From contig JAYTOI010000134.1 of assembly GCA_043747875.1 (NCBI GenBank), positions 1-64,000 of the forward strand: a stretch of 64,000 bases of DNA. Reading direction: 5' to 3'. The notes under the pieces are model-generated. The model saw nothing but the letters and a program-made list of their open reading frames with translations. It was not told where the DNA came from and did no database searches. Shown one piece after another: positions 35,014 through 43,823 of the stretch (the stretch's first letter is position 1; every line of letters starts with the position of its first letter). The DNA is from CADEED01 sp043747875. Its GTDB lineage: Bacteria > Pseudomonadota > Gammaproteobacteria > Steroidobacterales > Steroidobacteraceae. The translations under genes were made by a program, and so were the position numbers.

Positions 35014-36804
35014 TCAGTCGTTGGTCCAGATCCACTTCAGCATCTCGGGCATCAACGCGCCGCCGTGATCGTCGGAGTGCCCGCCGTCGCCCCAGTTGTA
35101 CTTCAGCTCGTATCTCGCACCGAGCTGCCTGCTCTTGTCCGCGGTGGCGTTCGCATACTCGAGCGCGCTCACCATCTGCTGGTTGGCGAGGAACCAGTTG
35201 CCGTGCTCGTTCGACAGGTCGTTCGACCCGTCCTGTAGATAGATGCGGATCGGCTTGATGGGGTTCTTGCGGATCAATGTCGGATACAGGTCGCCGCCCG
35301 GCATCATCGGCTTGCCATCCGCGGCCGCTGCGTAGCCGATCGAGGTGTAGCTGCCGACGATACTGATGACGCGCCGAAAGTAGTCAGGCCGCTGCCACGC
35401 CGCCGTGAACGCGGCGATGGCGCCGCTCGACGCGCCGCCGATGGCGCGCTTCTCCGGGTCGCTGGTCAGCCGGTATTTCTTCTCCACTTCCGGCAACAGC
35501 TCTTCGATGAGCATGCGTGCGTACGCGTCGCTGAGTGCGTCGTACTCTTCGCGGCGATGGTTCGGGTTGCTGGTGCCGAGCGTATCCGGATACGCGTCGC
35601 TGAGATTGCCCGGCGTCACGAACACGCCGATGGTCACCGGCATCTGGCCTTTCGCGATGAGATTCTCCATGACCTGCGGCACGCGCAGCGCGCCGTTCGG
35701 GTTGGTCGCGCGCTGGCCGTCCTGGAACACGAGCAGGTTCGCGGGTTTGGGCTTCTTCTCCTGGTACTGGACCGGCACGTAGATCCAGTAGCGGCGTACC
35801 GTGCCCGCGATGATCTGGCTGTGGAACTCGAACGGCCCTTCGAGCCGGCCCTTCGGCACGTTCGGCTGGGGCAGGGAGTCGGCCATCAGCGCATATTCGC
35901 CGGGCTTGCGCATCGCGGCCTTCACGCCCTCGGCGAGTTGGCAATCCGCCGCCACGTGCTTGACGAAGTAGCTCTTGTAGTTAGCCGCGGACTTGTCCAT
36001 GCAGCCCGCGAGATTCAACAACTCCACCTTGCGGAAGTCGATGGGGTGCGACTCGCTCTGCAGCGAGAGGTAACCGCCCTCCATGAGCGTGCCGTCGGGC
36101 TTGGTCGTGGTGTTGAAATTGTCGACCACGCCGCCGCCGAATTGCGGCATCTCGTACTCGAGCACCTTCTGGCCGTTCACGTAGTGCGTGATCTTCCCCG
36201 AGCCGTGCACCTCGAACTCCGCGCGCACCCATTGATCGCCGTCGAACGTGGGTGAGCTCGAATTGAGGCAGTGATCCTTGTAGAACCTGCCCTGGTAGAT
36301 GACCTCGGTGCCGGGGCTGCACATGTTGGCCGTGGGACGCGGTTTGCCGTCGGAGCGGCCGCCCAACAACTGCCCCTCGATCGAGATCGGGAACGTCTGC
36401 TCGCGCGGCATGGTACGCGGATCAGGCGCATGCAGCATGGCGCCGCTGTTGCGGAACGCCCACGCGCCCGGATTGCCGGGTGCCTGTTCGCCCACGAAGC
36501 GGTATTCCACGACCAGCCGGTAGTAAGAGTAGGGCTGCTGGTAGAAGAGGTGCCCGAACTGCGCATCGAAGCTCTGGTACTGGTCGTAACGCACCGCGAG
36601 CAGGCCGTTCTCGACGCGGAAGGTGTTGCCGAAATTGTCGCCAAGATCGTGCTTGGCGATCTTCGGCACCCAGCCGGTGAGGTCCTTGCCGTTGAAGAGC
36701 ACGAGCCAGTCTTCGCGGTCCGCGGCCGCGGGCTGCTGCGCGAACACCGCCCCGGCCCCTAACAAAGCGATGAATGCGGCGCGCTGAATTCCTCTGGCGA
36801 TCAT
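35014..36804 (-). CDS. Secreted DUF1080 (3-keto-disaccharide hydrolase-like) - esterase fusion
   Basis: 596 aa from ATG 36804 (AGGAGAAG upstream) with a signal peptide (RAAFIALLGAGAVFAQQ). Residues about 30-265 form a DUF1080 / 3-keto-glycoside hydrolase-type concanavalin fold (WLVLFNGKDLTGWVPK...MEGGYLSLQSESHPIDFRKVEL). Residues about 320-590 form a feruloyl/acetyl-esterase-like alpha/beta hydrolase with nucleophile Ser459 in GGASSGA and a C-terminal WGDGGHSDDHGG His. It overlaps the GH43 gene by 4 bp. The combination suggests removal of ester groups from xylan- or pectin-like chains together with binding or cleavage of the sugar backbone. Confidence 0.85.
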   Translation of the reverse strand: MIARGIQRAAFIALLGAGAVFAQQPAAADREDWLVLFNGKDLTGWVPKIAKHDLGDNFGNTFRVENGLLAVRYDQYQSFDAQFGHLFYQQPYSYYRLVVEYRFVGEQAPGNPGAWAFRNSGAMLHAPDPRTMPREQTFPISIEGQLLGGRSDGKPRPTANMCSPGTEVIYQGRFYKDHCLNSSSPTFDGDQWVRAEFEVHGSGKITHYVNGQKVLEYEMPQFGGGVVDNFNTTTKPDGTLMEGGYLSLQSESHPIDFRKVELLNLAGCMDKSAANYKSYFVKHVAADCQLAEGVKAAMRKPGEYALMADSLPQPNVPKGRLEGPFEFHSQIIAGTVRRYWIYVPVQYQEKKPKPANLLVFQDGQRATNPNGALRVPQVMENLIAKGQMPVTIGVFVTPGNLSDAYPDTLGTSNPNHRREEYDALSDAYARMLIEELLPEVEKKYRLTSDPEKRAIGGASSGAIAAFTAAWQRPDYFRRVISIVGSYTSIGYAAAADGKPMMPGGDLYPTLIRKNPIKPIRIYLQDGSNDLSNEHGNWFLANQQMVSALEYANATADKSRQLGARYELKYNWGDGGHSDDHGGALMPEMLKWIWTND

Positions 36805-38459
36805 GTCTTCTCCTGTCGAGCGTAAGGCCCCAGCACGGTGCCGACGAATCCACCGGCGACTTCCGAGCTCAGGAAGGTGCCGTCGTCGTTCTCGCGCAGC
36901 GCCTGCCAGCCCTGGCCGGCGTCGTAGTGAAACGAATACTTGCCCCCGGTGGCACTGACACGCAGCTTCAGGGCGGCCACCGCCGTGATCGCGGGACCGC
37001 CGATCACCGTGAAGCGCCGGCCGGCGCGCCGCTCGAGGAACAGCTGCAGCCCGTCCGCGGTGCGGCGCGTGCCGAGGAAATACCAGTTCTCCTCGTTCTG
37101 GAACACCGCGATCCCCGCGGCGACCCCGGGCGTCGCGGGCGGCGTGAACTGCGTGCTGGCATCGAAATTCTGATGCTGCTGGCGGCGTGCCAGAAACGAG
37201 GCATTGCGCTTCTCGTCGAGGTTCACCGCCAGCGGACGAATCGTGAGCGCACCGCGGCGCGCCTCGAGATCGATCCAGTTCTCTTTCGGCACGTGGATCT
37301 GGAGCCACTCGGGGCCCATCTTCCCGAAGAATTCCTCGGAGCGGCGTATGTTGCCGGTGAGGTCGTCGAAGGGGATGTCCGTCGCGCGTGAGTAGCTAGG
37401 CGCCTTGAGCAGCGTCGGCACGGGCTGCCCGTGCGGCAGGATGCGCGGCCAGCCGTCCTTCCAGGTGACCGGCAGCAGGAAGGTCTCGCGTCCGGTGTTG
37501 AAGCGGTACCCCTCGTATGGACGCGAGGCCAGGAACACGGCCCACCAGTTGCCGTCGCGGAACTGCACCAGGTCGGCGTGCCCGGAGTTCGTGATCGGGT
37601 CGGGACGGTTCGCTGGCAGGTCGCGTTGCGTGAGGATGGGATTATCGGCGGCGGCCTCGAACGGCCCCAACGGAGATTTCGCGCGGAAGATCACCGCGGA
37701 GTGCCCGCGCTCGGTGCCGCCCTCGGCGCACATCAGGTAGTACCAGCCCTTGACGCGGTACAGGTGCGGGCCTTCTATCCAGATGGGGCTTTTCGAGAGG
37801 TCGACGCCACCGTTGACGAGCAGGCGCTTCTCGCCGGCTTTCAGAGTGGCGACATCGAACTCGTGCAGCCAGATCGCGGTGTGGCCTTCGTACAGCGGCT
37901 TGCCCTCCGGCGGACCGTTGTGCACTAGATAGGCCTTGCCGTCTTCGTCGAAGAACAGCGACGGATCGATACCGTCGACATTGGGCAGGAACACCGGTTC
38001 CGACCACGGTCCGGCTGGATCTTTTGCCGTCACGACGAAATTGCCGCCCGCGCCGACCAGCGTGTTGACGATGTAGAACGTGCCCTCGTGAAACGCGATG
38101 GCCGGCGCGAACACGCCGCGCGAGATGCCTTGGCCATCGAAGCTGATCTTGGCGGGATCGTTGAGCGCGTGACCCACGAGCTTCCAATGCACCAGGTCCA
38201 CGCTCTCGTGGATCGGGATGCCGGGCCAATGCGCGAACGTTGAGTTCACCATGTAGAACTTGTCGCCGGCGCGCGTGATGCTGGGATCGGGGTAATACCC
38301 GGCGAGGATGGGATTGCGGAAGCTGCCCTTGGGCAGCGGCGCGCTGAAGATCGCGTCGCGTCCCGCGTATTCGAACCAGTCGTACGCCACCGTGTTTTGC
38401 GCCTGCGCGGACGCAGTCGCCAGCGCCGCCGCCAGCGCGACAGCCAAAAAAGATCGCAT
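36801..38459 (-). CDS. Secreted glycoside hydrolase family 43 (xylosidase/arabinosidase)
   Basis: 552 aa with a signal peptide (MRSFLAVALAAALATASAQA). The five-blade GH43 domain has the general base Asp58 (YYPDPS), the pKa modulator Asp165 (GIDPSLFF) and the general acid Glu229 (IEGPHLY). A C-terminal beta-sandwich (about 360-545) matches the xylosidase-type concanavalin-like domain. Likely activity: beta-xylosidase or alpha-L-arabinofuranosidase on hemicellulose side chains. Coupled by ATGA to the DUF1080-esterase gene, forming a two-gene glycan-degradation operon. Confidence 0.92.
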   Translation of the reverse strand: MRSFLAVALAAALATASAQAQNTVAYDWFEYAGRDAIFSAPLPKGSFRNPILAGYYPDPSITRAGDKFYMVNSTFAHWPGIPIHESVDLVHWKLVGHALNDPAKISFDGQGISRGVFAPAIAFHEGTFYIVNTLVGAGGNFVVTAKDPAGPWSEPVFLPNVDGIDPSLFFDEDGKAYLVHNGPPEGKPLYEGHTAIWLHEFDVATLKAGEKRLLVNGGVDLSKSPIWIEGPHLYRVKGWYYLMCAEGGTERGHSAVIFRAKSPLGPFEAAADNPILTQRDLPANRPDPITNSGHADLVQFRDGNWWAVFLASRPYEGYRFNTGRETFLLPVTWKDGWPRILPHGQPVPTLLKAPSYSRATDIPFDDLTGNIRRSEEFFGKMGPEWLQIHVPKENWIDLEARRGALTIRPLAVNLDEKRNASFLARRQQHQNFDASTQFTPPATPGVAAGIAVFQNEENWYFLGTRRTADGLQLFLERRAGRRFTVIGGPAITAVAALKLRVSATGGKYSFHYDAGQGWQALRENDDGTFLSSEVAGGFVGTVLGPYARQEKT

Positions 38460-38622
38460 GACCCCACCCCCTGTTCTTCTGAGCGCTAGTTTTCCACAAA
38501 CGGATGGGTATTGCGGGACTTACGCGATCCATCAGGTGTCTGTCCACCGCTGCCGTAAGTCATTCGTAAGCTGGTTCGACCGAACGTCGACTCCTCGTTT
38601 ATTGGCTATGAGGAGTCCAACC

Positions 38623-39984
38623 ATGAAGTCAGCCAGGTATATCTGCAGCGCCGTTCTGGCCGTAGCCTCTGTTTTCAATGTGAGCACGGCGACTGCGCGT
38701 GAACCACTCGACCAGGCGCTTGCGACCGTCAGGCCGGGTAACTCAACCGATCGCTGCGGTGGGGAGAACTGCGCGGCCGTGGCCCGCGGGCTCATCGGCT
38801 TCCTCGATCGCCGCCTGCACGGTCTGCAGGGCAATGGCCGCTCCTGTGCCGACTGCCACATGCCGCGCGACAGCTTTCAACTCTCTCCGGCGAGCGCCGA
38901 GGCGCGATTTCAGTTCCTGCAGTGGCGGCGCACGTGGAACCCGGCCGCCCAGGATCCGCTGTTCCTGCCGCTGGATGCCGACGATTTCCGCACACACGGC
39001 GCGCAGGCCAACGACTTCAGTAATGTGCGCGAAAACGGCTTGATCAGAGTGACGCTGCCTTTGCCCGCCAACTTCCGCCTGATCGATCCGGCCACGAATG
39101 CCGTGTCGAGTGAGACCACGGTGGATGTGTGGCGCGCGGTGCCCAGCATCTTCAATGTGAAGCTGACCGGAGCGGATGCCGGCATTCCCTGGGCGCGTGG
39201 CCCGAACGTGACCGGTGGATATCAGCTGGACGCACGCACGGCGAATCTGCAGGAGCAGGCGCTCGGGGCGCTCACCGCGCACGCGCAGGTCGTGAATGCA
39301 CCCACGCCGCGGTTGCTCGACGATCTCGCCGCATTCCAGAACCTGCTGTTCTCGTCGCCGCGGGTGCGCGCACTGGCCGATGCCGTTCGGCACGACGTGA
39401 GTACGCTGCCTGACGTCGATCCGCCGCTCACTGCGCTCGAAGCCCAAGGCAAGGTCGTGTTCACGCGCGCCTGTGCCCAGTGCCACGGCGGACCGGGCCA
39501 GACGACCATCCAGGCGCCGCTGCTACTGCGCTTTCACGACATTGTCGTGAATTGCCCGCGTCCCGTGGATACCGCCGTGCCCGCGCGCTTCAGCTTCGCG
39601 CCTTGCCCGCCGCGCCTGGCTCGCAACGCACGCAGCTATGAGATCGCCCTGGCAAACGGCACGGTGGTCAGGCGCACCAGCTCCGATCCCGGGCGCGCGC
39701 TGCTGACCGGGTTTGTCGGTGGCCAGGCAGCCGCCGATGACTGGAATAAATTCGATGTGCCCGGATTGCGCGGCATCGGCCAGACCGCGCCGTACTTTCA
39801 CAACAACAGTGTCGACACGCTCGAGCAGCTGGTCGATCAGTACATCGCGTTCTTCCAGCATGCACAGGCGAATGCGCCCGCCGGCGTCATACCGCCCTTC
39901 GCGACGACGGACGGGGTGCACTTCGATCGCCAGCCGCTGGCGGAGGAGCGTGGCGCGCTCGTGGCCTATCTACATAAGCTCTGA
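38623..39984 (+). CDS. Di-haem cytochrome c peroxidase-like protein
   Basis: 453 aa from ATG 38623 with GGAG seven bases upstream and a signal peptide (RYICSAVLAVASVFNVSTATA). Haem sites CADCH (Cys75-His79) and CAQCH (Cys284-His288), and the C-terminal motif VPGLRGIGQTAPYFHNNS typical of the CCP/MauG family. It is a periplasmic peroxidase or oxidase relative. It stands apart from the GMC/DHOR cluster. In-frame sequence upstream to 38308 overlaps the GH43 start and is not coding. Confidence 0.88.
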   Translation: MKSARYICSAVLAVASVFNVSTATAREPLDQALATVRPGNSTDRCGGENCAAVARGLIGFLDRRLHGLQGNGRSCADCHMPRDSFQLSPASAEARFQFLQWRRTWNPAAQDPLFLPLDADDFRTHGAQANDFSNVRENGLIRVTLPLPANFRLIDPATNAVSSETTVDVWRAVPSIFNVKLTGADAGIPWARGPNVTGGYQLDARTANLQEQALGALTAHAQVVNAPTPRLLDDLAAFQNLLFSSPRVRALADAVRHDVSTLPDVDPPLTALEAQGKVVFTRACAQCHGGPGQTTIQAPLLLRFHDIVVNCPRPVDTAVPARFSFAPCPPRLARNARSYEIALANGTVVRRTSSDPGRALLTGFVGGQAAADDWNKFDVPGLRGIGQTAPYFHNNSVDTLEQLVDQYIAFFQHAQANAPAGVIPPFATTDGVHFDRQPLAEERGALVAYLHKL

Positions 39985-40015
39985 TGGAATTGCCGCGCAC
40001 CGGCCGGCGGCTGGA

Positions 40016-40552
40016 TCAGCCGTCGACCGGGGCCGCGGGGGTGGACAGAATCTTCTGGTAGAACGCCAGGTCCAACCAGCGTCCGAACTTGAAGCCCGCC
40101 TGCGCCACGGTGCCGCAGTGGGTGAAGCCCAGCTTCTCGTGCAGCCTGATGCTGACCGCGTTCGATGCGTCGATGCCGCCTACCATGACGTGATAGTCCT
40201 GGCGTTGCGACTCGCCGATGATGGCCTCGAGCAGTACACGCCCGACGCCACAGCCGCGAAAGCGCGCATCCACGTAGATGGAGTGCTCCACCGTGTACTT
40301 GTACGCCGGACGTTCGCGAAACTGTCCGTAGCTCGCGAAGCCCATGAGCTCGCGCTGCTCGTTCTCGATGCCGACCACCGGATAGTTCCTGAATAGTTTG
40401 CCGTCGAACCAGGCAACCATGTCGGCGGGCGTGCGCAGCTTGTAGTCGTAGAGCGCGGTGGAGTTCGCGATGGCCTCATTGAAGATGGCGAGGATGGGTT
40501 CGGAATGCCGGCCCGGCTCGCACAGCACCCGGTTCATCTGCATGGGGCTCAT
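40016..40552 (-). CDS. GNAT N-acetyltransferase (phosphinothricin acetyltransferase-like)
   Basis: 178 aa from ATG 40552. PAT-type opening (ILAIFNEAIANSTALYDYKLRT), acetyl-CoA-binding region FRGCGVGRVLLEAIIGES and the C-terminal NAVSIRLHEKLGFTHCGTVAQAG block. It probably acetylates a small amine such as a glutamate/methionine analogue; natural substrate unknown. Coupled by 4-bp overlap to the isocitrate-lyase-family gene. Confidence 0.9.
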   Translation of the reverse strand: MSPMQMNRVLCEPGRHSEPILAIFNEAIANSTALYDYKLRTPADMVAWFDGKLFRNYPVVGIENEQRELMGFASYGQFRERPAYKYTVEHSIYVDARFRGCGVGRVLLEAIIGESQRQDYHVMVGGIDASNAVSIRLHEKLGFTHCGTVAQAGFKFGRWLDLAFYQKILSTPAAPVDG

Positions 40553-41370
40553 TTCAGGTATTTCGCGAACTCGGAGCTCAGCATGGTGCGCTCGACATAG
40601 CCGAACGTGCCCGACTCGCGGATCTCGCGCGCGGCATCGACGAGCCCCTGCATCGCCGCGCGATACAGCGAGGTGGCAAGACTGATGCGGCGCACGCCCG
40701 CGTCGGCGAGCTGCGCGACACTGAACGAGCGCCCGCGGATCGCGACCATGAAATTGACCGGTTTCGACACGGCGGCGCACACCGCGCGCACGGCCGCGAG
40801 GTCGGGCAGGCCGGGCGCGAACAACACGTCGGCACCGGCCTTCTCGAAGGACTGCAGGCGGCGGATGGTGTCGTCGAGATCGGCGCGGCCATGTAGATAG
40901 TTCTCCGCGCGTGCCGTGAGCATGAACGGGAAGGGCAGTGCGCGCGCCGCCTCGACCGCAGCGGCGACCCGCTCGGTGGCCAGACCGAGGTCGAAGATGG
41001 GATCGTCCTTGCGGCCCGTGGAATCTTCGATCGATCCACCGACCAGCCCCGCGTCGGCCGCGGCGCGTATGGCCCGGGCGGTGTCTGCGGGCGCATCACC
41101 GAACCCTTTCTCGAGATCGCCGGAGACGGGCAGCGTGGTCGCCGCGCAGATCGCTTTCGACTGCGCCATGGACTCTTCCGACGTGATGCCGTGGTCCAGA
41201 CGACCGAGGATGCCCGCGGCCGCGCCGCTGGATGTGGCCAGCGCTGGAAAGCCGAGGGTCTGCAGGATTTTCGCAGAGCCGCCGTCCCAGCAATTGGCGA
41301 TGACGAACGTGCCGCGTACGTGCAAGTCGCGAAAGTGCTGCGCGCGTTCTTCGAGTGCTTTGTCTTCCAT
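40549..41370 (-). CDS. Isocitrate lyase / PEP mutase family protein
   Basis: 273 aa from ATG 41370. The ICL/PEPM beta-barrel is recognisable from FVIANCWDGGSAKILQTLGF, ATSSGAAAGILGRLD, the metal-site region SGDLEKGFGD and GGSIEDS...TARAENYLHG. The canonical KKCGH loop of true isocitrate lyases is absent, so it is closer to 2-methylisocitrate lyase / carboxyvinyl-carboxyphosphonate-type homologues. Substrate unknown. The open frame continues upstream to 41712 through the remains of a deacetylase gene, but the enzyme starts at 41370. Confidence 0.88.
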   Translation of the reverse strand: MEDKALEERAQHFRDLHVRGTFVIANCWDGGSAKILQTLGFPALATSSGAAAGILGRLDHGITSEESMAQSKAICAATTLPVSGDLEKGFGDAPADTARAIRAAADAGLVGGSIEDSTGRKDDPIFDLGLATERVAAAVEAARALPFPFMLTARAENYLHGRADLDDTIRRLQSFEKAGADVLFAPGLPDLAAVRAVCAAVSKPVNFMVAIRGRSFSVAQLADAGVRRISLATSLYRAAMQGLVDAAREIRESGTFGYVERTMLSSEFAKYLK

Positions 41371-41398
41371 GCCGGCCTCCAGGCGAAGTAGGCCCAGT

Positions 41399-41712
41399 CT
41401 AGCGATAGCGCGCCACCACGTAATCCATGACTTCGCGGAAGGTGCCGACCCAGACATCCGGATGCGCACGCAGATACTCGAGGAGTTGCTGATGCGCCGA
41501 CGCGGACACCTGGAGATAGTCGCCACCGGTGCCGTGAAACTGCAGGACGCCGAGGCCGCGCGCGGGGCGTCGTCGTAGGTGAGTACGATCGCGGCGACTT
41601 TGCCCTTCGGCCAGGCCATCTGCGCGTACGACGGCGCGACTGCGGCCGCCCACAGCACGAGTAGCGCGAGCACAGTTCTCAGAGCGTTCTCCCGACTTTC
41701 CTTCCCCGGCAC
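41399..41712 (-). pseudogene. Internally deleted, frameshifted polysaccharide deacetylase remnant
   Basis: The 5' part reads a signal peptide and catalytic-domain start (LALLVLWAAAVAPSYAQ, then GKVAAIVLTYDDA, where the metal-binding Asp pair of the NodB/CE4 fold lies). About 45 bases later the frame must shift by one to read the family C-terminus (LQFHGTGGDYLQVSASAHQ ... EVMDYVVARYR) to a TAG at 41399. The whole middle of the domain is missing, so this is a remnant of roughly one third of the gene. It sits between the ABC permease and the ICL-family gene. Confidence 0.8.
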
Positions 41713-41718
41713 CGCTTT

Positions 41719-42864
41719 TTAGTCCAGGCGCTTCTTGAAGCGCGCCACGGCGATGCCGAGCATCACGACGATGAAGATCGCGAGCTTGCCGATCTGCGGC
41801 CACACCTCGGGCAGCTCCGCACCGCGCAGCATGATGCCGCGCACGATCACATTGAAATGCGTCAACGGCAGCACTTGCGCGATCCACTGCGCGACCGCGG
41901 GCATGCCCTCGAACGGAAACATGAATCCCGACAGCAGGATCGACGGCAGCATCGTGACGAACGCGAGCTGAAACGCCTGGAACTGCGTCTGAGCCAGCGT
42001 CGACACGAACAGGCCGAGACCCAGCGACGCGGCGATGAACAGCAGCGCCGCGGCGTACAGGTCGACGAAGTGCCCGACGGTCGGCACGTCGAACAGCAGC
42101 TTGCCGACCGCGAGTATGAGCGTGGTCTGGATCAGGCCGATGCCGACGTAGGGCAGTAGTTTGCCCACCATGAGCTCGAGGCGCCCGAGCGGCGTGGCGA
42201 TCAGCAGCTCGAGATTGCCGCGCTCGCGCTCGCGCACGATGGCGCCGGACGTGAACAGCACCATGGTCATCGAGAGGATGACGCCGATCAGCGCCGGCAC
42301 GATCTGCACGGCGGTGCGCTTTTCGGGGTTGTACAACGTGCGCACCTCGATGCGACGCGGCGTCATGCGCTTGCCGCCGGAGTAGGGCCCGTCGCCGTGG
42401 CGTGTGAGCAGCGGCATGGCGGCGATGCCGGTCGCGACGCCCGCGAGCGAGGGTTGTGAGCCATCGACGAGGATCTGCACCACCGAGCGCGTGTCGGATT
42501 GCAGCCGGCGCTCGAAATCCTGCGGGATGATCACGGCCACACTGGCGCGGCCCTCGCGCATCAGGCGGGCCACTTCGGCGGAGGACTGCGTGGCGTACTC
42601 GACGTGCACCACCTGCGTCGCCCGCAACTGCGCCAGGAATTCGCGCGACATCGACGTGTTCGCCTCATCCTGAACGACGGTGGCGAGATTGCGCACGTCG
42701 TAGTTGATGGCATATCCGAACAGCGTGATCTGCATCAGCGGCACGCCGACGATCATGCCGAACGTCACGCGGTCGCGGGACAGCTGCCGTACCTCCTTCA
42801 TGGCGACCGCGCGCACGCGGCGCAGCGCGGCGCGCATGCGGCCCGGCTTGCTGGCGCCGTTCAT
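41719..42864 (-). CDS. ABC-2 type permease (YhhJ-like)
   Basis: 381 aa from ATG 42864, overlapping the ATPase stop by 4 bp. N-terminal helix (VTFGMIVGVPLMQITLFGYAINYD), then a periplasmic domain (about 50-180) and five C-terminal helices with the family motif FTSGAIVRERERGNLELLIATPL. Together with the ATPase and the HlyD-type lipoprotein it forms a tripartite-like exporter of the YbhFSR/YhiI-RbbA-YhhJ type. The start inside the longer frame to 43053 is set by the overlap and protein alignment. Confidence 0.92.
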   Translation of the reverse strand: MNGASKPGRMRAALRRVRAVAMKEVRQLSRDRVTFGMIVGVPLMQITLFGYAINYDVRNLATVVQDEANTSMSREFLAQLRATQVVHVEYATQSSAEVARLMREGRASVAVIIPQDFERRLQSDTRSVVQILVDGSQPSLAGVATGIAAMPLLTRHGDGPYSGGKRMTPRRIEVRTLYNPEKRTAVQIVPALIGVILSMTMVLFTSGAIVRERERGNLELLIATPLGRLELMVGKLLPYVGIGLIQTTLILAVGKLLFDVPTVGHFVDLYAAALLFIAASLGLGLFVSTLAQTQFQAFQLAFVTMLPSILLSGFMFPFEGMPAVAQWIAQVLPLTHFNVIVRGIMLRGAELPEVWPQIGKLAIFIVVMLGIAVARFKKRLD

Positions 42865-43823
42865 GATTTTGCCCGGGTCGAGACCACGAACACGTCCTCC
42901 AGGCTCGCCTGCGTGCGCTCGATGCGCGCGTCGATGCCGTGTTCGTGCAGCACGAGCGCGAGCTGCGCCTGCGCATCGCCGCTGCCTCCGAAGGCCGAAC
43001 GAGTCGCGAGCACGCGCAGGCGAAGTCCGAGCTGCGTCACGCCGTGTACCCACGGCAGCGCGCGCAGCACCTTCGGCGCCTCACTGCCGTCGGCGCCCTC
43101 GATTTCGAAGATGTCGGCGTCGACGGCCTGCATCAGCGCGCGCGGCGTGCCTTCGGCCACGACGCGGCCGTCGGCGATGATCGCGAGGCCGTGGCAGCGC
43201 TCGGCCTCGTCCATGTAGTGAGTCGACACGAGGATGGTGGCGCCACCGTCGGCGAGCTCGAACAGGCGCTCCCAGAAATCGCGGCGGCTCTGCGGATCGA
43301 CCGCGCTCGTGGGCTCGTCGAGCAGCAGCAGCTCGGGTGCGTGCAGTGTGGCGGCTGCCAGTGCCAGGCGCTGCTTCTGTCCACCGCTCATGGTGCCGGC
43401 GCGTTGCGCGCGTAATTTTTCGAGGTTGTATGTGCCGCGCTGCGCGGCGATGCGCGCGTCGACGTCGCCTTCGAGGCCGTAGAGATCCGCGATGAAACGC
43501 AGGTTCTCGTCGGTGGTCAGATCCTCCCACAGCGAGAATTTCTGCGGCATGTAGCCCAGGCGCCGGCGGATGGCCTCGGCGTCCTCGACGACCGAGAGGC
43601 CGAACACCTCGGCGTGTCCATCGGAGGGCAGCAACATGCCGCACAGCATGCGCAGCGTGGTCGACTTGCCGGAGCCGTTGGGCCCCAGGAAGCCGTAGAT
43701 GCGGCCTGCAGGAATGTCGAGATCGATGTGATCCACGGCGACCTTCGCGCCGAACTTTCGCGTGAGCTGCCGCGCGGAAATCGCCGTCCCGGGTTGAGAG
43801 GGACGAGGCGCGCTCACATTCAC
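42861..43823 (-). CDS. ABC transporter ATP-binding protein
   Basis: 320 aa from GTG 43823. Walker A GPNGSGKS, signature MSGGQKQR, Walker B LLLLDEP and switch His VSTHYMDEAE are intact. C-terminal extension about 245-320. It overlaps both neighbours by 4 bp (HlyD upstream, permease downstream). Confidence 0.94.
   Translation of the reverse strand: MNVSAPRPSQPGTAISARQLTRKFGAKVAVDHIDLDIPAGRIYGFLGPNGSGKSTTLRMLCGMLLPSDGHAEVFGLSVVEDAEAIRRRLGYMPQKFSLWEDLTTDENLRFIADLYGLEGDVDARIAAQRGTYNLEKLRAQRAGTMSGGQKQRLALAAATLHAPELLLLDEPTSAVDPQSRRDFWERLFELADGGATILVSTHYMDEAERCHGLAIIADGRVVAEGTPRALMQAVDADIFEIEGADGSEAPKVLRALPWVHGVTQLGLRLRVLATRSAFGGSGDAQAQLALVLHEHGIDARIERTQASLEDVFVVSTRAKS

Noticed and set aside
40549..41712. 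Single 387-aa protein fusing a deacetylase start to an ICL-family enzyme
   Set aside because: The segment 41371-41600 encodes deacetylase remnants out of frame. The ICL-family start is at 41370 with a complete fold downstream, so the continuous frame is accidental.
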